Shown: positions 8,535 to 13,876 of the stretch, in pieces
Position numbering within the stretch: position 1 is the first letter of the stretch
Layout: the number at the start of each line of letters is the position of its first letter
Origin: Spirochaetota bacterium
Lineage (GTDB): Bacteria > Spirochaetota > Leptospiria > Turneriellales > Turneriellaceae
DNA: 18,369 bases
NCBI GenBank assembly: GCA_963205035.1
Contig: CAUJII010000164.1
Location: forward strand, 1-18,369
Direction of reading: 5' to 3'
The notes under the pieces: generated by a model
Database searches by the model: none
What the model was told of the DNA's origin: nothing
Seen by the model: only the letters and a program-made list of their open reading frames with translations
Made by a program: the position numbers and the translations under genes

Positions 8535-8567
8535 GAGCGTGTAAAGCCTGTAAGACTTTACACGCTC
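8535..8567. promoter_or_regulatory. Perfect 12-bp inverted repeat in the aroA-cmk / coaD divergent gap
   Basis: GAGCGTGTAAAG (8535-8546) and its exact complement CTTTACACGCTC (8556-8567) are separated by 9 nt. The element occupies the centre of the only 80 bp between two divergent genes. Neither side is followed by a T-run, so it does not look like an intrinsic terminator; an operator for both genes is one explanation, and an RNA hairpin in the coaD or aroA leader is another. I cannot place a convincing -35/-10 pair around it. Confidence 0.55.
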
Positions 8568-8590
8568 TTAAAAAATATAGAACGCGCTTT

Positions 8591-9079
8591 ATGCACTCCG
8601 CCGTTTATCCTGGCAGCTTCGACCCATTCACGAATGGCCACTTAGATATTGTCCAAAGAGCGCTCCGCATCGCCGACTCTCTGACCATCGCCGTCCTCAA
8701 AAACACATCCAAGAAAAGTCTTTTTAGCCCCGACGAGCGCGTCGAAATTATCCGCGAGGTAATGAAACCGTACCCCCAAGTCAAGGTCGAAACTTTCGAG
8801 GGCCTCATGGTCGACTTCTGTAGAGACCGTGGTATCCATCTTGTCATCCGTGGGCTGCGCGCCGTTTCGGACTTCGACTACGAGCACGCAATTTTTTTGA
8901 TGAACCGTAAACTTCTCCCGAGTCTCGAAACTGTCTTTCTCATGGCAAGCTCGGAGAACTCATTCATCTCGAGCACGATTGTGAAAGAGGTCGCGCACTT
9001 CGGAGGCAATATTGTCGACCAAGTACCCGCGATTGTGTTTCAGCGCATGGCCGAGCGCAATAAAGAGCCCAAAGCATGA
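8591..9079 (+). CDS. coaD: Phosphopantetheine adenylyltransferase
   Basis: A 162-residue protein of normal family length. PGSFDPFTNGHLDI (7-20) holds the TxGH nucleotidyltransferase motif, RGLRAVSDFDYE (88-99) is the CoaD substrate-binding segment, and SSTIVKEVA (127-135) is the second nucleotide-binding motif. It catalyses the penultimate step of coenzyme A synthesis: 4'-phosphopantetheine plus ATP gives dephospho-CoA. The ATG at 8591 is the only start that preserves the first beta strand. The ribosome-binding site is weak (an A/T-rich leader). Its TGA overlaps the lnt ATG, so the two are translated as a pair. It diverges from aroA-cmk across the palindrome at 8535-8567. Confidence 0.97.
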   Translation: MHSAVYPGSFDPFTNGHLDIVQRALRIADSLTIAVLKNTSKKSLFSPDERVEIIREVMKPYPQVKVETFEGLMVDFCRDRGIHLVIRGLRAVSDFDYEHAIFLMNRKLLPSLETVFLMASSENSFISSTIVKEVAHFGGNIVDQVPAIVFQRMAERNKEPKA

Positions 9080-10656
9080 TGCGGCGCATTTTAGCGCTCG
9101 CCGGTTTATCCGCAGCACTCACGGCTCTTTCGTTTGCGCCATACAACCTGTACGTTGTGGGATTTATATCGATAACGCCTATCTTTTACATTTTCGAGAA
9201 TTTTTCTCTCTCAAAAAAACAAGTCCTTTGGATTTGGCTCGTCTGGACACTCGTTCTGAACCTCGTCGCATACCACTGGATTATGCACACCATCGCCGTG
9301 TATGGAATGATGCCGGCTTTTATCGCATTCCCACTTTTCCTGCTCTACGCGCTCGGCACCGGCGGCAAGATGCTTTTCTTTTTTTATTTCTTGCGCTTCT
9401 TAAGACAAAAGCAATCCTTTTTTTCAAGCATCCCGTTAAACGCTCTGGCAATTACAGCGGCTTTTGCCCTCTGCGAAGTTTTTGGATGGCAGCTTTTTCC
9501 ATGGTATGGCGGTAACATTGTCGCGGGCGATTTATACTTTGCGCAAGCAGCCGACCTTATCGGCACACGCGGTCTTTCGCTTGTTTGGATCGCATTACAA
9601 TTTCTCGCTTACACTGCCGGAAAAGATTTCTTTCGCGTCGCTAAATCGTGGCGCAGGTTATTCGTCGAAAGTCAAAGCTTACAGATTTTTATAGCGCTTC
9701 TCGTTATTTTTCATGTGTACGGGGCTGTGCAATACGCACGCTTCAGCGCGTACGAAAGTAAATCCCACAAACTCTTAGTCGGTGTGCCGCAAGGAAACGT
9801 TCCCTTAATCACAAGCTATGGCGAAAGGCCGTACATCATTGCGCGGATGGTCGCACAGACAAAAAAATTGGTTGCAGATGCAAGAGCCGCGAACACCCCG
9901 CTCGATTTAGTCGTGTGGCCCGAAAGCTCTATCCCCGCGATGGAATATGCGCGATCGAGCGAACTACAAAATGCGATTTTATCTCTCCAAAGCGAAACAC
10001 AAACGCCGCTCATCATCAACGATATTTATCACGAGACGCACACCGGCAAAGACTACTCGAACATGTGGTATTTAGACGCAGAAGGTAAAATGCGCGCCAG
10101 TTATCAAAAGAATTTCTTGCTCCCCTTCGGCGAATTCATGCCGTTGGGTGAAACCTTCCCCTCGCTGAAAAAACTCTTTCCAGCGGTTTCTGATTTCTCA
10201 CCAGGAAAAAATTTCACGCTTTTTGAAATTGCCACCGCGCATGGCCCGGTGCGAGCGATGCCTCTTGTCTGCTATGAAGTGATTCTGCCCGACTATGCGC
10301 GCGCATTCGACAAGAGCACCTTACACAAAGCGCCTTTCATCATTAACATTACGAACGACGCTTGGTTTGGCGATTCGTATGAGAGCGCGCAGCACATGGC
10401 GTTGGGCACGATGCGCTCGATTGAACTGCGCACCCCGATTGTGCGCGCAACAAATTCGGGAATCACGGCGCTCATCTCTTCGACGGGTTTCGTTACGGGA
10501 GAAACCAAACTCTTTGAACGCACAAACCGCGTGTACGCAGTTCCGATAATGGAGCGCACTACAACGCTTTTCGCACTCTGGGGGAATCTACCCGTTTGGA
10601 TTTTTATCCTCTTGGTTTGTGGTCTTTTTCTTTTGAAGCGCTGGCGTGTGCGGTGA
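9076..10656 (+). CDS. lnt: Apolipoprotein N-acyltransferase
   Basis: A 526-residue inner-membrane enzyme. About six hydrophobic segments fill residues 1-225, followed by a carbon-nitrogen hydrolase (nitrilase-like) domain and a final membrane segment (about 505-520). The catalytic triad is visible: Glu283 in VVWPESS, Lys345 in YQKNFLLPFGEF, Cys399 in PLVCYEVILP. The NDAWFGDS motif (427-434) is also kept. Lnt adds the third acyl chain to lipoproteins, making them suitable for Lol transport. The window also holds a LolC/E-type permease, LolD and two predicted lipoproteins, which fits an outer-membrane lipoprotein economy. The start overlaps the coaD stop (ATGA). The gene ends directly against the repeat-rich island. 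Confidence 0.96.
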   Translation: MMRRILALAGLSAALTALSFAPYNLYVVGFISITPIFYIFENFSLSKKQVLWIWLVWTLVLNLVAYHWIMHTIAVYGMMPAFIAFPLFLLYALGTGGKMLFFFYFLRFLRQKQSFFSSIPLNALAITAAFALCEVFGWQLFPWYGGNIVAGDLYFAQAADLIGTRGLSLVWIALQFLAYTAGKDFFRVAKSWRRLFVESQSLQIFIALLVIFHVYGAVQYARFSAYESKSHKLLVGVPQGNVPLITSYGERPYIIARMVAQTKKLVADARAANTPLDLVVWPESSIPAMEYARSSELQNAILSLQSETQTPLIINDIYHETHTGKDYSNMWYLDAEGKMRASYQKNFLLPFGEFMPLGETFPSLKKLFPAVSDFSPGKNFTLFEIATAHGPVRAMPLVCYEVILPDYARAFDKSTLHKAPFIINITNDAWFGDSYESAQHMALGTMRSIELRTPIVRATNSGITALISSTGFVTGETKLFERTNRVYAVPIMERTTTLFALWGNLPVWIFILLVCGLFLLKRWRVR

Positions 10657-10666
10657 CAGGAGGTCA

Positions 10667-10717
10667 CCCTTCGGCGGGCTCCGAAGACGGAGACTCGAAG
10701 ACTCGTCTCAGGGACCA
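10667..10717. repeat. Variant copy of the ccttcggcttcgctcaggg repeat
   Basis: This stretch begins cccttcggc and ends ctcagggacca, like the 24-bp units at 11467, 11491 and 12321, but carries an extra internal segment that is itself partly self-complementary (ggctccgaag / agactcgaagactcg). It lies 10 bp after the lnt stop. The next bases (cccttctcctaaaggcgaa, 10715-10733) look like a further GC-rich repeat motif. The gap between lnt and the first antitoxin (10657-10868) is made of such elements plus the palindrome at 10762; I see no gene in it. Confidence 0.5.
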
Positions 10718-10761
10718 CCCTTCTCCTAAAGGCGAATGGGGAGCCCCGCGCAAAACGCCCG

Positions 10762-10799
10762 CGCCCGTAGAGACGCAGCATGCTGCGTCTCTACGGGCG
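10762..10799. repeat. Palindromic repeat, copy 1 (38 bp, perfect)
   Basis: A perfect palindrome with 19-bp arms (core half cgtagagacgcagca, centre gca|tgc). The 30-bp core is identical in copies 2 and 3. It lies 105 bp after lnt and 69 bp before the first antitoxin gene. There is no adjacent T-run, so it is a strong cruciform or RNA hairpin rather than a standard terminator. GTAGAGACGC-type palindromes are, as far as I recall, scattered in the intergenic DNA of several bacterial phyla. Confidence 0.93.
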
Positions 10800-10824
10800 A
10801 ACGCACCCAGAATTGGAACCCGTG

Positions 10825-10853
10825 TTAAAAACTAATTGACTACATAATATAAT
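10825..10853 (+). promoter_or_regulatory. Putative promoter of the ParE-type toxin-antitoxin operon
   Basis: A perfect TATAAT (10848-10853) is preceded by TTAAAA (10825-10830) with 17-bp spacing. It lies 15 bp upstream of the antitoxin ATG in very AT-rich DNA containing aattaatt half-sites that could serve autoregulation. The -35 match is weak. Confidence 0.45.
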
Positions 10854-10868
10854 TAATTAAATTTTGCT

Positions 10869-11048
10869 ATGGTTAAAGAACAGCTAATAGAATTTATTCG
10901 CGAGCAACCTGATGATAGTTCAGCAGAAGAAATCGTTAGAGAAATAGTTTTTGCCAATTTAGTGGAAAGAGGGCTAAGGGACTCACAAAATGGTCGTGTA
11001 ATGAGTAATGATGCCATGCAAGACAGAATAAAAAGCAAATGGAAATAA
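10869..11048 (+). CDS. Small antitoxin of a ParE/RelE-type module
   Basis: A 59-residue ORF, MVKEQLIEFIREQ... to ...DRIKSKWK, ends 10 nt inside the toxin gene that follows. Its acidic middle (DDSSAEEIVREIVF) and its tail, NGRVMSNDAMQDRIKSKWK, fit the pattern common among ParE/RelE partners (G-x-V-x-S...A/V-x-x-R-I-x-x-W). In that family the C-terminal tail wraps the toxin. It is too short to show a separate DNA-binding domain that I can recognise. Overlap, order and size are the main evidence; I do not recognise a named family. G+C is about one third (20 of 60 in 10861-10920), far below lnt (29 of 60 in 9601-9660). No Shine-Dalgarno site precedes the ATG; the start is chosen because it follows the promoter and gives the full frame. 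Confidence 0.75.
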   Translation: MVKEQLIEFIREQPDDSSAEEIVREIVFANLVERGLRDSQNGRVMSNDAMQDRIKSKWK

Positions 11049-11326
11049 GATGGACTGAAGAGGCAAGTTCCAATTTAGAGCAAATTTATAATTACATCGC
11101 AAGAGACAACTCTATAAATGCAGAAAGAGTAATAAATGGCATATTCAAGAAAGTTCAAACACTATCAGCACACCCTCAGTTAGGGTACACCTACTATTCT
11201 CGCTCAGGTAGTGAAACAAGGGTCATGATTTACGGGCACTATAAAATAATATATTTGATTAATAACAGCGCTATTGAAATTTTGGGCATCTATCACGGTG
11301 CAATGAATATTGATAGACTTGTTTGA
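11039..11326 (+). CDS. ParE/RelE-superfamily toxin
   Basis: A 95-residue protein with the ParE layout: an N-terminal strand and paired helices (IRWTEEASSNLEQIYNYIARD), then the helix and loop TLSAHPQLGYTY and the strands RVMIYGHYKIIYLINN and IEILGIYHG. ParE members poison DNA gyrase and RelE members cleave ribosome-bound mRNA. The sequence fits the ParE-like subgroup better (AHPQLG, R-x-x-x-x-x-x-Y-x-I-x-Y), but activity is not proven by this. The ATG overlaps the antitoxin end (10 nt), so translation is coupled. The stop is 21 bp before palindrome copy 2. AT-rich like its antitoxin and without a clear ribosome-binding site, suggesting acquisition. Confidence 0.88.
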   Translation: MEIRWTEEASSNLEQIYNYIARDNSINAERVINGIFKKVQTLSAHPQLGYTYYSRSGSETRVMIYGHYKIIYLINNSAIEILGIYHGAMNIDRLV

Positions 11327-11347
11327 GCACACCGCGATAAAATTTTT

Positions 11348-11379
11348 CCGTAGAGACGCAGCATGCTGCGTCTCTACGG
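11348..11379. repeat. Palindromic repeat, copy 2 (32 bp, perfect)
   Basis: Same 30-bp core as copy 1, with 16-bp perfectly paired arms. It starts 21 bp after the toxin stop and is preceded by gcacacc...aaaatttttc, a stretch with partial similarity to the one before copy 3. It may form the 3' hairpin of the toxin mRNA. Confidence 0.93.
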
Positions 11380-11385
11380 GGGCCC

Positions 11386-11461
11386 CCTCGCAACTTCCCC
11401 GCCCGTGGAGGGCCGCTGGGTTGCCGCCCGCGAAGCGGGGCAGTGCCAGGCAACGTGGCCG
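11386..11461. repeat. 76-bp GC-rich repeat, copy 1
   Basis: This block recurs at 12135-12210 with a single mismatch (cttccccg here, cttcccct there). It begins cctcgcaacttcccc and ends aggcaacgtggccg, and contains self-complementary pieces (gccgcccgcgaagcgg). It follows palindrome copy 2 by 6 bp. Its high G+C contrasts sharply with the flanking toxin-antitoxin genes. Confidence 0.9.
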
Positions 11462-11466
11462 ACCTG

Positions 11467-11514
11467 CCCTTCGGCTTCGCTCAGGGACCACCCTTCGGCT
11501 TCGCTCACGGACCA
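11467..11514. repeat. Two tandem 24-bp units (ccttcggcttcgctcaggg family)
   Basis: The unit at 11467-11490 is followed directly by a second at 11491-11514, which differs by one base (ctcagg versus ctcacg). A further copy is at 12321-12344 and a variant at 10667. Each unit can fold on itself (cttcggcttcg). With the 76-bp block it fills the 248 bp between the ParE-type toxin and hicB, where I see no gene. Confidence 0.85.
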
Positions 11515-11574
11515 GCCACGCAGCGAACAGAAACAACTTGACATATTACAGTATATTAGAACCTCCTATTGCTT

Positions 11575-11778
11575 ATGATGTTTCATGCAACTGTAGAAAA
11601 AGCAGACGATGGCTTTTTTGTTATTGAGGTACCTGCTTTGCCTGGCTGTGTTTCGCAAGGAAAAACTGAAGAAGAAGCTATTCAAAATATAAAAGAAGCA
11701 ATTACTGCATGGCTTTGGGCCGAAGACCAAAAAACTATTGGTGTAGTTTCTCAAAAGAAAATTTTAGTTACAGTGTAG
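11575..11778 (+). CDS. hicB: HicB-family antitoxin (short form)
   Basis: A 67-residue protein matching the HicB core: MFHATVEKADDGFFVIEVPALPGC, then SQGKTEEEAIQNIKEAI. This is the partial RNase-H fold that neutralises HicA. It stops soon after this core and lacks the C-terminal ribbon-helix-helix or HTH domain of longer HicB proteins, so autoregulation by DNA binding is doubtful. Two adjacent ATGs (11575, 11578) and a TTG (11569) are possible starts; none has a Shine-Dalgarno site. A consensus-like TTGACA lies at 11538-11543, but I cannot find a matching -10 at proper spacing. The hicA gene begins 3 nt after the stop. AT-rich, like hicA. Confidence 0.9.
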   Translation: MMFHATVEKADDGFFVIEVPALPGCVSQGKTEEEAIQNIKEAITAWLWAEDQKTIGVVSQKKILVTV

Positions 11779-11781
11779 AAA

Positions 11782-12003
11782 ATGGGTTTATTGAGCAACA
11801 TTTCTGGAGCAAAAGCAGTAAAAATGTTTGAACAACTGGGTTGGAGTATTAGAGGCCAAGTTGGTAGCCATGTTATCATGACTAAGGCAAGCTCAAAAGC
11901 AAATCTTTCTGTACCTCAACATAAAGAGCTTTCTGTGGGTACATTACGTGCTTTAATACGCGCAGCAGAAATTGATGTTCAAGATTTTTTAAGATTGAAA
12001 TAA
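11782..12003 (+). CDS. hicA: HicA-family mRNA interferase toxin
   Basis: A 73-residue protein with the HicA double-stranded-RNA-binding-like fold. KAVKMFEQLGW leads into the catalytic GSHVIM motif (His30), followed by VPQHKELSVGTLRALIRAAEI, the diagnostic P-x-H-K-E-L-x-x-G-T-L-R stretch. HicA cleaves mRNA and is held inactive by HicB. The antitoxin gene comes first, the reverse of the classical E. coli hicA-hicB order but common elsewhere. The stop is 40 bp before palindrome copy 3, mirroring the ParE-type module and copy 2. Length and key residues are normal, so the toxin is probably functional. Confidence 0.93.
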   Translation: MGLLSNISGAKAVKMFEQLGWSIRGQVGSHVIMTKASSKANLSVPQHKELSVGTLRALIRAAEIDVQDFLRLK

Positions 12004-12043
12004 CCCCTCAACCCGTCGGCACACCCGGTGCAGTATAATTTTC

Positions 12044-12075
12044 GCGTAGAGACGCAGCATGCTGCGTCTCTACGC
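12044..12075. repeat. Palindromic repeat, copy 3 (32 bp, perfect)
   Basis: Same 30-bp core as copies 1 and 2. The pair just outside the core is G-C here but C-G in the other two copies, so base pairing is kept although the bases differ. Located 40 bp after hicA. Confidence 0.93.
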
Positions 12076-12081
12076 CTGCCA

Positions 12082-12098
12082 CCCCTCCGGAGGAGGGG
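12082..12098. repeat. Short GC hairpin (cccctcc / ggagggg)
   Basis: Seven-base arms with a 3-base loop, located 6 bp after palindrome copy 3. Part of the 331-bp gene-free stretch 12004-12334, which otherwise holds the repeats listed separately and a short A/C-rich piece (about 12211-12260) in which I see nothing. Confidence 0.7.
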
Positions 12099-12134
12099 AA
12101 ATTCTACTGCGTACTGCGCTTGAAATGCAGACTG

Positions 12135-12210
12135 CCTCGCAACTTCCCCTCCCGTGGAGGGCCGCTGGGTTGCCGCCCGCGAAGCGGGGCAGTGCCAGGC
12201 AACGTGGCCG
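12135..12210. repeat. 76-bp GC-rich repeat, copy 2
   Basis: Matches 11386-11461 at 75 of 76 positions, same orientation. Both copies lie downstream of a palindrome copy: 6 bp away at copy 2, 59 bp away at copy 3. Confidence 0.9.
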
Positions 12211-12261
12211 GAGGCAACCCCGCAAAAGAAAATAACCCAATCACCAAATAACCCACCCACC

Positions 12262-12298
12262 AGCACTCCGTGCTCCCCTCCCCGCATGCGGGGAGGGG
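12262..12298. repeat. Two adjacent hairpins, agcac/gtgct and cccctccccgca/tgcggggagggg
   Basis: AGCAC-tcc-GTGCT (12262-12274) directly abuts a perfect 24-bp palindrome with 12-bp arms (12275-12298). The latter, followed by ctgggggtcggg, resembles a GC-rich intergenic repeat I recall from many bacterial genomes. Confidence 0.8.
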
Positions 12299-12320
12299 CT
12301 GGGGGTCGGGTCGCGGCCCA

Positions 12321-12344
12321 CCCTTCGGCTTCGCTCAGGGACCA
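12321..12344. repeat. 24-bp unit (ccttcggcttcgctcaggg family) overlapping a gene end
   Basis: Identical to the unit at 11467-11490. Read on the minus strand it begins TGGTCCCTGAGC and supplies the TGA stop (12335-12337) and the last codons of the lipoprotein gene that ends here. Confidence 0.88.
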
Positions 12345-13876
12345 GACGACACACAACGAACATATAAGATTTCGGTCTTATCGTGGCCGTGGCCCGAGTC
12401 GCCAGCTTGGAAGATGACGTACCACGCGTTCGGAGTACTGTGCACATCCGTAGTAGACGACCAATAAAAGAGAGCAACTGTCGCCGGGAAAAAACTGGTA
12501 TCTATGGCAGGGGTATACTTACTACGATCAGTAATTGTTTCAACCTCTGCACTGGTTGGTAGTCGCCATGTTTTAATGCCTGCATAGCCCGCCCCACTGT
12601 TGGCGGTATTCAGCGCCGCACATTGGTTCACGGCGTTGTTCCAGGTCATCGTCGAAGCGGTGCCAGTGGCACAGGCGGCTCCCGACAGTCCTTCGCTACA
12701 AGTTTTCCACACCAAGCCCGTCGTGTTGTCTTTGGTGGTGTAATCAGTCGTGTACGTCGCATGCTGTGTCGGGCCTGCATAGCTGCGCGCATTGGGTGTA
12801 TCGGCAAAGTCGCCGTCTTGACCGGTAATAGTCTGCGGGCAAGCCGCCAGAGCACCATCCCCGCTGGCTCCTGAACTGCAAGTCGTTTGCCCCGTGTCGG
12901 GTGTGGCAAAGTAATGCCCCGCCCAGGTGGTCTTGAAGGTCTGCTGCACCTGCGCGGCGATAGTGTTCGCCGCTATATCTTTCAAATCGGCTGCTGCAAT
13001 CGTGTAGCGGATGTTTGAGTTTTCAGGAAACCAGTACCAACTTAGGGTAATCGCGAGTGTGTCGTTCGCGTAGGTCGTCGTGCCCCACGTAAGCGTTGTG
13101 CCGGTGTTGGGTGTTACAACCCAAGTGTTTGCTACCGATTCGACCTCTGTCGTGAGCGTAGGTGTGGTCGTTTGCATGCTTTCTGAAAACTGCGACACAA
13201 TTTTTGCCGTGCAGGGGGTGCCGCTACACACGGCGATACCGGTGGCGGCGTTGACGGGGGTTGAGCTAATTAACATAGGAATACCTGCTTGGCCGTTTAT
13301 AGAAACGCCCGTGGAATAGTTAGTCACTTGGTCGAACGCAAAGGCTTTGTAATAATAGGTTGTGCCGTCGGTGGGTCCCGTGGGGTCGCTCCCCAATTTA
13401 CGGAGAACCTTAACCCCCGCTAAATCGCTGTCGCCAGGGTTAGTCCACGAAAGGGTAATTTTGCCGTTATACGTAATCATTTTGAGATTCGTAACAGCAC
13501 CCGGCGCGGTATTGTCTAACGTGCATGTTCCGCTCGCCACTACCGAGTCATCCATCTCTGCCTTGCACGCCAGAGCCTTGATGGTCAGCCCGTCGGTAAT
13601 GGGAGTTATCGCCGCACTGTAAGCTGTGCCCACCGCGCACGCCGTTTTACTTGCAGCACAAGCAGGTGCTGTGCCATCGGTCGTATAACACAGCGTCGAC
13701 CCCGCTGTAGCGGTTTGAATCGCTACGTTCGCGGGCAACGGGTTGAAAGGCCCGGCCGCAGGTGTAAAAACGGGCTGCGCGACTTTTTTCTTATCTGCGC
13801 CACTCTGGTTCAAATACCCATTGCACGAAAGAAGTCCGAAGATAACCAATGCTATCGATAAATTCTTAAATTTCAT
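12335..13876 (-). CDS. Multidomain lipoprotein with C-terminal DUF1566 (Lcl_C)
   Basis: A 513-residue exported lipoprotein. The signal MKFKNLSIALVIFGLLSC ends at Cys18 (lipobox LLSC). Then come a chitobiase/hexosaminidase C-terminal-like module (about 34-115; GSTLCYTTDGTAP), a fibronectin III-like module (about 125-195; NGKITLSWTNPGDSDLAGVK), a bacterial Ig-like module (about 200-320; SSTPVNAATGIAV) and a DUF1566 domain (about 380-510; TGLVWKTC...WRLPTSAEVETI...YWSSTT). Such surface proteins are abundant in Leptospirales and other didermic bacteria; a binding role is likely but the ligand is unknown. Cysteines are frequent. The ATG lies 11 nt inside the upstream barrel remnant, so they were probably one operon. 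The stop codon comes from a dispersed 24-bp repeat, so the extreme C-terminus (SGP) may not be ancestral. Confidence 0.88.
   Translation of the reverse strand: MKFKNLSIALVIFGLLSCNGYLNQSGADKKKVAQPVFTPAAGPFNPLPANVAIQTATAGSTLCYTTDGTAPACAASKTACAVGTAYSAAITPITDGLTIKALACKAEMDDSVVASGTCTLDNTAPGAVTNLKMITYNGKITLSWTNPGDSDLAGVKVLRKLGSDPTGPTDGTTYYYKAFAFDQVTNYSTGVSINGQAGIPMLISSTPVNAATGIAVCSGTPCTAKIVSQFSESMQTTTPTLTTEVESVANTWVVTPNTGTTLTWGTTTYANDTLAITLSWYWFPENSNIRYTIAAADLKDIAANTIAAQVQQTFKTTWAGHYFATPDTGQTTCSSGASGDGALAACPQTITGQDGDFADTPNARSYAGPTQHATYTTDYTTKDNTTGLVWKTCSEGLSGAACATGTASTMTWNNAVNQCAALNTANSGAGYAGIKTWRLPTSAEVETITDRSKYTPAIDTSFFPATVALFYWSSTTDVHSTPNAWYVIFQAGDSGHGHDKTEILYVRCVSSGP

Noticed and set aside
8535..8567. 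Intrinsic terminator
   Set aside because: No T-run follows on either strand, and it lies between divergent starts, where a terminator is not expected.
10762..12075. CRISPR array from three identical palindromic repeats
   Set aside because: The intervals are about 570-660 bp, unequal, and contain complete genes. There are only three copies and no cas genes.
10762..12075. Integron cassette array (toxin-antitoxin cassettes separated by attC)
   Set aside because: The palindromes are perfect and identical, without the asymmetric RYYYAAC/GTTRRRY core sites of attC, and no intI is visible in the window.
11979..12477. Several open frames through the repeat island between hicA and the lipoprotein
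   Set aside because: They translate the GC-rich repeats (SASLRD, PHAGRG, PERSRR-like strings), have no start signals, and are common artefacts of such repeats.
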